Assembly (NCBI GenBank): GCA_036655775.1
Contig: JAVVPL010000001.1
Span: 1-64,000 of the forward strand
Length of the DNA: 64,000 nt
Source of the DNA: JAVVPL01 sp036655775
GTDB lineage: Bacteria > Bacteroidota > Bacteroidia > Bacteroidales > P3
Direction: 5' to 3'
Part shown: piece by piece, positions 29,794 through 38,697 of the stretch
How the letters are laid out: every line of letters starts with the position of its first letter
Numbering within the stretch: position 1 is the stretch's first letter
Notes under the pieces: model-generated
Told to the model about the DNA's origin: nothing
What the model saw: only the letters and a program-made list of their open reading frames with translations
The model's database searches: none
Translations under genes and position numbers: made by a program

Positions 29794-30780
29794 TTAAAAG
29801 CCGATGATTTCACGTAATTCTGCAATGGTTTTAGCCCCACTGACCTTTGCTTTTTCAGCTCCTTGTTTTTCTATTTTATCTAAATACGCATTGTCGGCCA
29901 TTAATTCTTTGATTCGCTCACGGATAGGATACGTAAATAAGATTGCATCCTCAGCCAATTGTTTTTTCATATCTCCATAACGAATTTCACAATTATTATA
30001 TTTATCTTCGTAATACGCCAAAGTATCAGAAGGTGAAAGCACACGCATCAATGTAAATATATTTTGTATGGCTTCTGGTTTTTCTTGATTTTGTTGAGTA
30101 GGACCACTATCGGTCACTGCTCGCATCACCTTTTTGCGAATAACTTCGGGCTCATCGGTAAAGAATATCGCATTCATTTCACCTTCCGATTTACCCATTT
30201 TACCACTTCCATCCAAACCTGGTATTTTTACCAAATCTTCACCAAAATTGAACGTTTGAGGCATCGAAAAATAGTTTGTTTTATACATTCTATTAAAGCG
30301 AGTAGCAAAGGTTTTGGTCATTTCTAAATGTTGTTCTTGATCCTTGCCAACAGGCACAAAATCGGCTTTATGAATTAAAATATCAGCAGCCATTAAAGTA
30401 GGGTACGTCAAAAGGCCCGCATTTACATTATCTGGATTGGCACGTATTTTTTCTTTAAATGAAGTACAACGTTCCAATTCGCCTATGTAAGCATTCATAT
30501 TCAAAAACAAATACAATTCCAAAGTTTCAGGCAAATCACTTTGCGCATAAATAGCCGCTTTGTCTGGATTGATTCCCGCAGCTATATAATTGGCCAATAC
30601 CTGACGCACATTTCGTTTTAAATTTTCTGGCGTAGGATGTGTGGTCAAGGAATGATAATCTGCAATGAAAAAATAACAAGTATACTCTTCTTGCATTTTG
30701 ACAAAATTCTTCAAAGCGCCAAAATAATTTCCCAAATGCAGATTTCCTGTGGGACGAATGCCGCTAACAACGGTTTTCAT
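29794..30780 (-). CDS. trpS: Tryptophanyl-tRNA synthetase
   Basis: Class I aminoacyl-tRNA synthetase charging tRNA-Trp. 328 residues, a normal bacterial length. The first ATP-binding motif appears as TGNLHLGNYFGALKNF near residue 12, the tryptophan-pocket region DLPETLELYLFLNMN and MAADILIHKADFVPVGKDQEQHLEM in the middle, and the second motif as GSGKMGKSEGE near residue 195 (KMGKS in place of KMSKS). No leader peptide with clustered Trp codons was seen upstream. hflX follows after 28 bases. Confidence 0.97.
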   Translation of the reverse strand: MKTVVSGIRPTGNLHLGNYFGALKNFVKMQEEYTCYFFIADYHSLTTHPTPENLKRNVRQVLANYIAAGINPDKAAIYAQSDLPETLELYLFLNMNAYIGELERCTSFKEKIRANPDNVNAGLLTYPTLMAADILIHKADFVPVGKDQEQHLEMTKTFATRFNRMYKTNYFSMPQTFNFGEDLVKIPGLDGSGKMGKSEGEMNAIFFTDEPEVIRKKVMRAVTDSGPTQQNQEKPEAIQNIFTLMRVLSPSDTLAYYEDKYNNCEIRYGDMKKQLAEDAILFTYPIRERIKELMADNAYLDKIEKQGAEKAKVSGAKTIAELREIIGF

Positions 30781-31159
30781 ATATGTATTGAATTAATTTT
30801 TTGTAATTTTAGTGCCACAAAGATACAAAAAATCCTCTGATTTTTTCTTTCTTTACACATTTCTTTAATTCGATTTTATACGAGTCATTCGAGTCGAAAA
30901 TCGAAACCTTTTCAATTTCATAGTTGTCTTTTATAATCCGAAAAACTAATGGCCCCCAAAGACATTAAATCGAAAAAAACATATTTCTATTTTAGACATT
31001 TCGTTTTTCCACATATATTTTATAAAAATTATATTGTATGCAAAAGCACATTTTAAAAAAATGTTGTATCTTTGTTCATCATAATGGGGTATTCTTTGCT
31101 AGTAGGCTAAGCAAATACCTAAATTTGCTACCTATTTTCAAATAAAAATAAAATTCAAC
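30781..31159. promoter_or_regulatory. Divergent trpS / ureohydrolase-like promoter region
   Basis: A 379-base gap. Minus strand TATCTTTG at 30818-30825 is a candidate -7 element for trpS. Plus strand TATCTTTG at 31067-31074 is one for the ureohydrolase-like gene, giving a leader of about 80 bases that can fold through GGTA/TACC and TTTGCT/AGCAAA pairs (about 31085-31117). A 9-base inverted repeat TTCGATTTT / AAAATCGAA (30869-30877, 30897-30905) encloses a duplicated CGAGTC. No coding region was recognised. Confidence 0.45.
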
Positions 31160-32341
31160 ATGGAAAATTTTATAGATTTAAGTCTTTATTTTAATCCTTG
31201 CAATCAATTGAATGAGGATTTTTTTATAGATCAACGAGTTCGTTGGGGGCGACAAATTGATGCTTTTGCCGACATTTCTTATTTTCCAGATTGGACCCAT
31301 GCACACATTGCTCTTTTGGGCGTAAGTGAAAATCGAAATAGTACTTGTTCAATAAACTGTGAGGGAGCAGATATAGTACGAAAGCACTTATATAATTTAT
31401 TTCCTGGTAAATTTAAGTCAAAAATTGTAGACTTAGGAAATTTAAAAACGGGGAATACCCCTAATGACACTTATTTTATACTCAAAGAAGTGGTCTGTGC
31501 GTTGCTATCGAACCGTGTTATTCCTATTATTATTGGAGGATCTCAAGATTTAACTTTTGCCAACTATCAAGCATACGAGCAAATAAAACAAATTATCAAT
31601 ATTGGAACCATTGATTCAACTTTAGATTTGGGCGATCCAGATGCACCCATTTCTTCTACTTCTTACATGAGCAAAATCATTGTCAAAAACCCAAACTTTT
31701 TGTTCAATTATATCAATATGGGGTATCAAACCTATTTATCAGAACAAGAAGCCATTGAACTAATGAATAAATTATATTTTGAAGCCTATAGATACGGAAC
31801 TTTACGCAACAATTTATTGGAAATCGAACCTCTGATGCGTTGTTGTGATTGTTTGAGTGTAGATATGTCGGCAGTTCGCAAGAGCGACTCCCCTGGCAAC
31901 AGCGCTGCTTATCCCACTGGCTTTTCGGCCGAAGATATTTGCCAAATAATGCGTTTTGCGGGAATGAGTGATCAAATTAGTTCGTTAGGACTCTACGAAT
32001 ATCATCCAAGTTTAGATTCCAATGAACAAAGTGCCATGCTTTTGTCTGAAATGATTTGGTGTTTTGTAGATGGGTACGAACACCGCAAAAAAGAACATCC
32101 ATATACCTCTTCGGAGAACTATAAACGCTATACAGTGACCATTCGAGATAGCGAACATGATCTTATTTTTCTCAAAAGCAAAGAAAGCGATCGGTGGTGG
32201 ATGGAACTTCCTTGCAGTGAAGAAATTCGTCAAAAATTTTCACGTCACTACTTAGTCCCTTGCTCATATAAGGATTACCAAGATGCGCTCAACAACGAAA
32301 TACCCGACAAATGGTGGGGAGCCTACCGAAAGTTGATATAA
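31160..32341 (+). CDS. Arginase/formimidoylglutamase-family protein with degenerate metal site
   Basis: 393 residues with the overall layout of the ureohydrolase (arginase, agmatinase, formimidoylglutamase) fold. The three metal-binding signatures are recognisable but altered. GG-D-H-S appears as GGSQDLT (126-132, Gln in place of His). D-A-H-x-D appears as DSTLD (152-156, Thr in place of His). S-x-D-x-D appears as SVDMS (233-237, second Asp replaced by Ser). Loss of at least three ligands argues against a normal two-manganese hydrolase. The N- and C-terminal extensions (FFIDQRVRWGRQIDAF; SDRWWMELP) are unlike plain arginases. It stands 58 bases upstream of alaS, possibly in one unit. A pseudoenzyme or a different chemistry is inferred. 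Confidence 0.75.
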   Translation: MENFIDLSLYFNPCNQLNEDFFIDQRVRWGRQIDAFADISYFPDWTHAHIALLGVSENRNSTCSINCEGADIVRKHLYNLFPGKFKSKIVDLGNLKTGNTPNDTYFILKEVVCALLSNRVIPIIIGGSQDLTFANYQAYEQIKQIINIGTIDSTLDLGDPDAPISSTSYMSKIIVKNPNFLFNYINMGYQTYLSEQEAIELMNKLYFEAYRYGTLRNNLLEIEPLMRCCDCLSVDMSAVRKSDSPGNSAAYPTGFSAEDICQIMRFAGMSDQISSLGLYEYHPSLDSNEQSAMLLSEMIWCFVDGYEHRKKEHPYTSSENYKRYTVTIRDSEHDLIFLKSKESDRWWMELPCSEEIRQKFSRHYLVPCSYKDYQDALNNEIPDKWWGAYRKLI

Positions 32342-32399
32342 TTTCATTTCCAACTTTCTCATTTTTTTTGTACCTTTACCCTCTTAAATGTAAATGTAA

Positions 32400-35033
32400 A
32401 TGACATCCATAGAAATACGAAAAGCTTTTTTAGACTTTTTCAAAAGCAAGCAGCACCAAATTGTGGACTCTGCACCCATGATAGTAAAAAACGATCCCAC
32501 GCTTATGTTTACCAACGCGGGAATGAACCAATTTAAAGATATTTTTTTAGGGAATACCCCTGCGGAATACAAGCGAGTAGCCGATAGTCAGAAATGTCTA
32601 CGCGTATCGGGAAAACATAATGACTTAGAAGAAGTAGGTCACGATACCTATCATCACACTATGTTTGAAATGTTAGGGAATTGGTCGTTTGGAGACTATT
32701 TTAAAAAAGAAGCCATTACATGGGCTTGGGAATTTCTGACCCAGGTAATGAAAATTGACAAAAACAATTTATATGTTACCGTCTTTGGTGGAGATGCGGC
32801 CGACAAGACTGGCAAAGATATGGAGGCCTATAACTATTGGAAAGAATTTATAGCCGAAGATCGTATTTTATTTGGCAATAAAAAAGATAATTTTTGGGAG
32901 ATGGGAGAAAGCGGTCCTTGTGGTCCTTGCTCCGAAATCCATGTGGACATTCGATCGGATCAAGAAAAAGCCAAAAGTTCAGGCAAAGACTGGGTCAACA
33001 AAGATCATCCTCAAGTTATTGAAATTTGGAATCTGGTTTTTATGCAGTTCAATCGTATGGCCAATGGACAATTGGTTGAATTACCAAATAAACATGTAGA
33101 TACAGGTATGGGTTTTGAACGTTTGTGTATGGTATTACAAGGCAAACAATCCAATTACGATACCGATGTTTTTCAACCCCTTATTCAAGCTTTAGCTAAA
33201 CTCTCCCATAGAGTTTATGGACAAGATCCTAAGGCCGACATTGCGATGCGTGTGATTGCCGATCACTTACGTGCGGTGAGTTTTTCTATTGCGGATGGTC
33301 AACTTCCTTCCAACAATAAAGCAGGTTACGTAATTCGTCGTATTTTGCGTCGTGCCGTTCGTTATGGGTATACTTTTTTGGATTTAAAAGAAGCCTTTAT
33401 GTATCGACTATTCCCCGTATTGGTAGAACAAATGGGGGAGCAATTTAAAGAATTACGTGCACAGCAAGAATTGATAGGTAAAGTTATAGAAGAGGAAGAA
33501 AATTCATTTTTACATACCCTTGAAAATGGGATCCGTTTATTATCCAATCTGATGGACAAAGCCAAAGAACAAGGAAATACACAAATTGTAGGCAGTGATG
33601 TTTTCACCCTCTACGATACTTATGGATTTCCCTTTGATTTAACCGATTTGATTCTTAGAGAACACGGAATGAATGCCGATATTTCTGGATTTGAAAAAGA
33701 AATGATTGCTCAAAAAGCACGTTCCCGCAACGCTGCCACCATTTCTTCCGACGACTGGGTAATTTTACAAAAAGGAAATGAATCCCAATTTATAGGTTAT
33801 GATGCTCTCGAGGCTGATGTTGAAATCCTTCGCTATCGCAAAGTAAATACAAAAGGCAAAATTTTATATCAATTAGTATTTAACCAAACTCCTTTTTATG
33901 CAGAATCGGGTGGACAATTAGGAGATAAAGGCTTTATCGTATCCGAAGAAGGCGAGAAATTTAGTATTTTAGATACTAAAAAAGAAAATAATTTAATTGT
34001 TCATTGGGTGTCCAATCTCCCCTCTGAACTTACAGGCACTTTTAGAGCATTGGTGAATATTGATATGCGTTCTCAATTAGAAAGCAACCACACAGCCACT
34101 CACCTTTTACATCACGCTCTTCGCGCTATTTTAGGTCCACACGTAGAACAAAAAGGCTCTTTAGTAAATGAATTTTCACTTCGTTTTGATTTTTCTCACT
34201 TTCAAAAAGTCAGTGATGAACAAATTCGCGAAATTGAATTATTGGTCAACCAATATATCCGACGCAATATTCCGCTACAAGAATTTAGAAATTTACCCAT
34301 TGATCAAGCAAGAAACATGGGAGCCACAGCTCTTTTTAGCGAAAAATATGGGGATCATGTCCGCGTTATTAAATTTTCCAATTCCGTAGAATTTTGTGGA
34401 GGAACTCACGCCAGTGCCACAGGTAATTTAGGCGTATTCAAAATTATAAACGAAAGTGCAGTTGCGGCAGGTATTCGACGTATTGAAGCCGTATCGGGAG
34501 TGGGCGCAGAAGCCTATTTAACCAATGCTGTGGATACGCTCAAAGAAATTCGAGATATTCTCAAAACAGGTCCCAACATTTTGCAAGGTATCAAAAAAAT
34601 GGTTGGCGATTATGGAAATTTGAAAAAAGAAATTGATCAACATATCAAAGAAAGAGTAGAACAATTACAAGAATCTCTACGCAAAGAAAAAACCACACGC
34701 AACGGAATTCCAATCATTCATGTTTACAAAGGCTATCCTCAAGAAATCGTCAAAAATCTTGCTTTTGCTTTCCGAAAAGAAATGCCCGATGGAATTTTCT
34801 TTGTGGCAGGCGTTGTGGGAGAAAAGGCTTCTATCAATTTAATGCTAGGAGATGAATTAGTCAAAAAAGGCTTTAATGCATCAACCATTATTAAAGAAGC
34901 TGCCAAAATCATTGAAGGAAGCGGAGGAGGACAAGCTTTTTATGCTAGTTGTTCAGGCTCCGATTTACAAAAAATAAAAAATGCCGTCCAATATATTTAT
35001 GAGCAATTAAATATTGCGGATGTAAACGAATAA
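32400..35033 (+). CDS. alaS: Alanyl-tRNA synthetase
   Basis: Class II synthetase for tRNA-Ala, 877 residues, full length. The catalytic domain starts SIEIRKAFLDFFKSKQHQIV and includes the class II motif 2 region (RVSGKHNDLEEVG) and GFERLCMVLQGK. The editing domain has the zinc ligands HTATH (about 564-568) and CGGTH (about 666-670). The C-terminal domain ends with the glycine-rich GSGGGQAFYASCSG. Two bases separate it from the M23 peptidase gene, so the two are co-transcribed. Confidence 0.98.
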   Translation: MTSIEIRKAFLDFFKSKQHQIVDSAPMIVKNDPTLMFTNAGMNQFKDIFLGNTPAEYKRVADSQKCLRVSGKHNDLEEVGHDTYHHTMFEMLGNWSFGDYFKKEAITWAWEFLTQVMKIDKNNLYVTVFGGDAADKTGKDMEAYNYWKEFIAEDRILFGNKKDNFWEMGESGPCGPCSEIHVDIRSDQEKAKSSGKDWVNKDHPQVIEIWNLVFMQFNRMANGQLVELPNKHVDTGMGFERLCMVLQGKQSNYDTDVFQPLIQALAKLSHRVYGQDPKADIAMRVIADHLRAVSFSIADGQLPSNNKAGYVIRRILRRAVRYGYTFLDLKEAFMYRLFPVLVEQMGEQFKELRAQQELIGKVIEEEENSFLHTLENGIRLLSNLMDKAKEQGNTQIVGSDVFTLYDTYGFPFDLTDLILREHGMNADISGFEKEMIAQKARSRNAATISSDDWVILQKGNESQFIGYDALEADVEILRYRKVNTKGKILYQLVFNQTPFYAESGGQLGDKGFIVSEEGEKFSILDTKKENNLIVHWVSNLPSELTGTFRALVNIDMRSQLESNHTATHLLHHALRAILGPHVEQKGSLVNEFSLRFDFSHFQKVSDEQIREIELLVNQYIRRNIPLQEFRNLPIDQARNMGATALFSEKYGDHVRVIKFSNSVEFCGGTHASATGNLGVFKIINESAVAAGIRRIEAVSGVGAEAYLTNAVDTLKEIRDILKTGPNILQGIKKMVGDYGNLKKEIDQHIKERVEQLQESLRKEKTTRNGIPIIHVYKGYPQEIVKNLAFAFRKEMPDGIFFVAGVVGEKASINLMLGDELVKKGFNASTIIKEAAKIIEGSGGGQAFYASCSGSDLQKIKNAVQYIYEQLNIADVNE

Positions 35034-35034
35034 A

Positions 35035-36003
35035 ATGTCACCTAAAAAGCACAAATATTTTTTCGATGTAAACTCTCTTTCTGTCAAAAAAGTGAAAGTT
35101 AGTTTTAAACAACGCTTTTTGCGCTTTTTAGGGTATGTATCTGTGGCCGTAGTGTTTTTTTTTATTGCCATGAGTATCACCTTTCGTTTTTTTGATTCTC
35201 CTACAGAAAAAAAACTTAGACGAGATTTAGAAAAATCTGAAAGACAATATAAAAATTTATCCAAACGTGTGGATAAATTAAATACAGTTTTAGAAGATAT
35301 ACAAGTTAGAGATGAAAATTTGTATCGTATGATTTTTGAAGCCGAACCTGCCAAACGAACCGAAACTGTGTATGGAAATTACACTGAATTTGCCGATGTA
35401 TCTTCCGCTGAATTAATAATTCAAACCTCTAGCAAAATCGATGAATTAGCTACAGCTTTATATATTCAATCTAAGTCTTTTGACAAAATATATACCTTAG
35501 CAAAAACCAAAAATGAGATGCTAATTTGCATGCCTGCTATTTTACCCGTCAATAAGAATGAAACCTCCCTATCTTCTGGTTTTGGATATAGATATCATCC
35601 TATTTTTAGAGATTTACGTATGCACACAGGCATTGATTTTGCAGGCCCCAAAGGCACCCCCGTGTACGCAACAGGCAACGGAGTGGTTAAGATGGCTGGG
35701 AGTAATTACAGTAGCATGCGTGGCTACGGTACAGTTTGCGAAATCGACCATGGATTTGGGTATCAAACCCTATATGCCCATCTAAGCAAAGTCAATGTAC
35801 GAGAAGGTCAAAAAATAAAAAGAGGCGATATCATCGGTTATATCGGTTCCACAGGAAATTCAACAAGTTCTCATTTACACTATGAAGTGTTTTTAAATGG
35901 AAAATTCGTAGACCCTGTGTATTACTTCTTTAACGATCTTTCGCCAGAAGAATATGAAAAAATACTTGAAAAATCAAAAGAAATTAATCAAAGCTTATCT
36001 TAA
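35035..36003 (+). CDS. M23-family (LytM) cell-wall peptidase, membrane-anchored
   Basis: 322 residues. A short basic N-terminus is followed by one membrane helix (FLGYVSVAVVFFFIAMSITF, about 31-50), then a coiled coil (EKKLRRDLEKSERQYKNLSKRVDKL) and a C-terminal zinc metallopeptidase domain. Metal and catalytic residues are present: MHTGIDFAGP (His and Asp), HLSKVNVREGQ and SSHLHYEV (His-x-His). Such proteins cleave peptidoglycan cross-bridges or act in complexes; because the active-site residues are kept, hydrolysis is likely. alaS-M23-MerR neighbourhoods are common in the phylum. Confidence 0.93.
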   Translation: MSPKKHKYFFDVNSLSVKKVKVSFKQRFLRFLGYVSVAVVFFFIAMSITFRFFDSPTEKKLRRDLEKSERQYKNLSKRVDKLNTVLEDIQVRDENLYRMIFEAEPAKRTETVYGNYTEFADVSSAELIIQTSSKIDELATALYIQSKSFDKIYTLAKTKNEMLICMPAILPVNKNETSLSSGFGYRYHPIFRDLRMHTGIDFAGPKGTPVYATGNGVVKMAGSNYSSMRGYGTVCEIDHGFGYQTLYAHLSKVNVREGQKIKRGDIIGYIGSTGNSTSSHLHYEVFLNGKFVDPVYYFFNDLSPEEYEKILEKSKEINQSLS

Positions 36004-36014
36004 ATTTATTTACT

Positions 36015-36332
36015 ATGGACAAACTTTATTACAGTATAGGGGAGGTTGCAAAAACCTTTAATGTAAACACCTCATTGATTCGTTTTTGGGAAAAAGAATT
36101 TGATGTAATCCAACCTCAACGCAACAAGAAAGGCAATCGTCTTTTTACACATCGAGACATGGATTATTTCCATCAAATTTTTCACTTAGTCAAAGAAAAA
36201 GGCTACACATTACAAGGAGCCAAAGATAAACTCAAAGAAAAAACCATCACTGATAACGATCCTCAAATAGCGATTTTAAAAACGTTGAAAAGTTTGCGAA
36301 CTTTTTTATTGGAACTCAAAGAATCCATATAA
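36015..36332 (+). CDS. Small MerR-family DNA-binding regulator
   Basis: 105 residues consisting almost only of the MerR winged helix-turn-helix: YYSIGEVAKTFNVNTSLIRFWEKEF, then GNRLFTHRDMDYFHQIFHLVKEKGYTLQGAKDKL. There is no long dimerisation helix with a ligand or metal domain, so the effector, if any, is unknown. Its stop codon overlaps the ATG of the glycosyltransferase gene by one base, and it follows the M23 gene by 11 bases, so all three are likely one unit. Confidence 0.9.
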   Translation: MDKLYYSIGEVAKTFNVNTSLIRFWEKEFDVIQPQRNKKGNRLFTHRDMDYFHQIFHLVKEKGYTLQGAKDKLKEKTITDNDPQIAILKTLKSLRTFLLELKESI

Positions 36333-37468
36333 TGCGTATTGCGGTAAACACTCGACTTTTATTACCTCATACCTTAGAAGGCATTGGTTGGTTTTCGTAT
36401 GAAACGCTCAAACGCATTACCCTTCAACACCCCGAACATGAATTTTTGTTTATTTTTGATAGACCCTTTAGTGAAGAGTTTGTTTTTTCTAGCAATATCA
36501 CGCCTTTGGTAGCTCATCCACCTTCTCGACATCCGTTATTATGGTATCTGTTTTTTGAATGGAGTATACCCTATATGCTAAATAAACACAAAGCCGATTT
36601 GTTTTTTTCACCTGATGGATGGCTCTCTTTACGTACCGATTTACCTCAACTAAACGTAATCCACGATTTAGGGTTTGAACATTTCCCAGAACATTTAAAA
36701 TTTAGTTATTCTCTATATTGTCGACATTATTTTCCACTTTTTGCTCAAAAAGCAAAACGAATAGCCACCGTATCTGAATTTTCAAAACAAGATATAGCCA
36801 ATTTATACCACATTCCTACTCAAAAAATTGATGTTGTATACAATGGAGCCAATCAAGTGTACAAACCAATAGATGAGGAACACAAACAAATTACTCGTCA
36901 AAAATACGCACAAAATTGTGATTATTTTATATTTATTGGGGCCATGCACCAACGAAAAAATTTAGCGAATTTATTTAGCGCTTTTGATATTTTCAAAAAA
37001 CAACATCCAAGTCAATGTAAACTCCTAATGATAGGAAGCACTAAATTATGGAATACTGAAATTGAACAAGCCTACCATACAATGGAACACAAAGCAGAAG
37101 TTTTATTTTTGGGCAGACTTGAACCCGAAGAACTCGCTTGTGTATTGAGTGCCTCCATTGCTTTATGCTACCCCTCTTTTTTTGAAGGTTTTGGGATTCC
37201 TATTATTGAAGCCTATCATGCTGAAACCGCTGTAATTACCGCAAACACAAGTGCCATGCCCGAAATAGCAGGCGATGCCGCCCTATTGATAGATCCATAC
37301 TCCATAGAAAGCATTGCAAATGCAATGCAAGCCCTTGCCTCCGATTCAACTCTTCGTAAACAATATATCGACAAAGGGCGTAATCAAAGAAAAAAATTTA
37401 GTTGGGACCAAAGTGCCGAAAAACTTTGGCACAGCATTGAAACTACAATCGAGTCATCAATTGTTTAA
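36332..37468 (+). CDS. Glycosyltransferase family 4-type protein
   Basis: 378 residues, GT-B fold. The N-terminal domain begins MRIAVNTRLLLPHTLEGIGW; the C-terminal domain begins near residue 195 with FIFIGAMHQRKNLANLFSAF and carries the family motif PSFFEGFGIPIIEAYHAETAVI (E-x7-E region) and SAMPEIAGDAALLIDP. It should transfer a sugar from a nucleotide-sugar donor; donor and acceptor are unknown. The start overlaps the merR stop. The 3' end overlaps tgt on the other strand by 26 bases. Confidence 0.92.
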   Translation: MRIAVNTRLLLPHTLEGIGWFSYETLKRITLQHPEHEFLFIFDRPFSEEFVFSSNITPLVAHPPSRHPLLWYLFFEWSIPYMLNKHKADLFFSPDGWLSLRTDLPQLNVIHDLGFEHFPEHLKFSYSLYCRHYFPLFAQKAKRIATVSEFSKQDIANLYHIPTQKIDVVYNGANQVYKPIDEEHKQITRQKYAQNCDYFIFIGAMHQRKNLANLFSAFDIFKKQHPSQCKLLMIGSTKLWNTEIEQAYHTMEHKAEVLFLGRLEPEELACVLSASIALCYPSFFEGFGIPIIEAYHAETAVITANTSAMPEIAGDAALLIDPYSIESIANAMQALASDSTLRKQYIDKGRNQRKKFSWDQSAEKLWHSIETTIESSIV

Positions 37469-38573
37469 GCATTTTATTTTTCCAACTAACAAAGTCTCCA
37501 GCCACTATATGTTGACGAGCCTCTGTAACTAGCCATAAATAAAATGCAAGATTGTGTAAACTCGCAATCATGGGCGCTAAAATTTCTTTGGACTGAAACA
37601 AATGTCGCAAATACGCTTTTGAATATTGCACATCTACAAAACTAGCTCCATTCAATTCAATAGGAGAAAAATCGGTTTTCCATTTTTCATTTTTCATATT
37701 CATAATGCCCTCTTTGGTAAACAACATTCCATTTCGACCATTTCGTGTAGGCATCACACAATCAAACATATCAATACCCATTGCAATCCCTTCCAAAATA
37801 TTGGCAGGCGTACCCACTCCCATCAAATAACGAGGTTTATCTTTAGGTAAAATTCCACAAACTATTTCAGTCATTTCATACATCAAATCGGTAGGTTCAC
37901 CCACCGAAACACCTCCTATGGCATTTCCTTCACATGCTAACGAAGCTATTTTTTCGGCCGATTGTCGACGCAAATCCTTATACACACTTCCCTGAACAAT
38001 AGGGAATAAAGATTGATGATAGCCATATAAGGGTTCCGTAGTACTAAAGCGTTCTATACATCGATCCAACCAACGATGAGTCATCAACATTGATTTATGA
38101 GCATACTCATACTCACAAGGATATGGGGCACATTCATCAAAAGCCATGATAAAATCCCCTCCTATAATACGTTGAATATCCATCACCTTTTCGGGAGTAA
38201 ACAAATGTTTAGAACCATCAATATGTGAACTAAATGTAACTCCTTCTTCTTTCATTTTACGTGTTCCAGACAAAGAATAGACTTGAAATCCTCCACTATC
38301 GGTCAATATAGGTCGATCCCAACCATTAAATTTATGCAAGCCTCCCGCTTGAAATAAAACATCTAAACCTGGACGTAAGTATAAATGATAGGTGTTTCCT
38401 AATATGATTTGAGCTTTCACATCATCTTTTAAATCTCGCAAATGCAATGCTTTAACCGAGCCCACCGTTCCCACTGGCATAAATATAGGCGTTAAAATAG
38501 AGCCATGGTCAGTTTGTATTTCTCCAGCTCGTGCATTTGAATAAGGATCTGCGGTATTAATTGTAAATTGCAT
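37443..38573 (-). CDS. tgt: tRNA-guanine transglycosylase
   Basis: Exchanges guanine-34 for the queuosine precursor in tRNAs with GUN anticodons. 376 residues. Signatures: ARAGEIQTDHGSILTPIFMPVGTVG at the start, ILTDSGGFQVYSL with the catalytic Asp, FDECAPYPCEYEY, GGVSVGEP, and the nucleophile Asp with Arg in DMFDCVMPTRNGRNG. The zinc-binding end (C-x-C-x2-C...H) of typical bacterial enzymes is not seen: the corresponding stretch (VDVQYSKAYLRHLFQSKE) lacks the cysteines. Downstream it overlaps the glycosyltransferase gene tail to tail. Confidence 0.94.
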   Translation of the reverse strand: MQFTINTADPYSNARAGEIQTDHGSILTPIFMPVGTVGSVKALHLRDLKDDVKAQIILGNTYHLYLRPGLDVLFQAGGLHKFNGWDRPILTDSGGFQVYSLSGTRKMKEEGVTFSSHIDGSKHLFTPEKVMDIQRIIGGDFIMAFDECAPYPCEYEYAHKSMLMTHRWLDRCIERFSTTEPLYGYHQSLFPIVQGSVYKDLRRQSAEKIASLACEGNAIGGVSVGEPTDLMYEMTEIVCGILPKDKPRYLMGVGTPANILEGIAMGIDMFDCVMPTRNGRNGMLFTKEGIMNMKNEKWKTDFSPIELNGASFVDVQYSKAYLRHLFQSKEILAPMIASLHNLAFYLWLVTEARQHIVAGDFVSWKNKMLKQLMTRL

Positions 38574-38605
38574 GTATTCTTTTTAGTATATATTAAAACT
38601 ACCCA

Positions 38606-38635
38606 CAAAAGTATGTTCATAAAAAATCGTACAAA
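38606..38635 (-). promoter_or_regulatory. Promoter of tgt
   Basis: Minus strand: TTTG (38632-38635), 18 bases, then TACTTTTG (38606-38613), a good match to the phylum pattern, 33 bases before the tgt ATG. Confidence 0.65.
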
Positions 38636-38661
38636 AGTAAGATATATTCATGAACTCTCCA

Positions 38662-38669
38662 TACTTTTG
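38662..38669 (+). promoter_or_regulatory. -7 element of the GT2-lpt-GH3 unit
   Basis: TACTTTTG, matching TAnnTTTG, 28 bases before the ATG at 38698. It lies inside the reading that would begin at 38650, so it decides the start in favour of 38698. Confidence 0.5.
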
Positions 38670-38697
38670 TAATAATAAATTTATACTAATTTTATTT

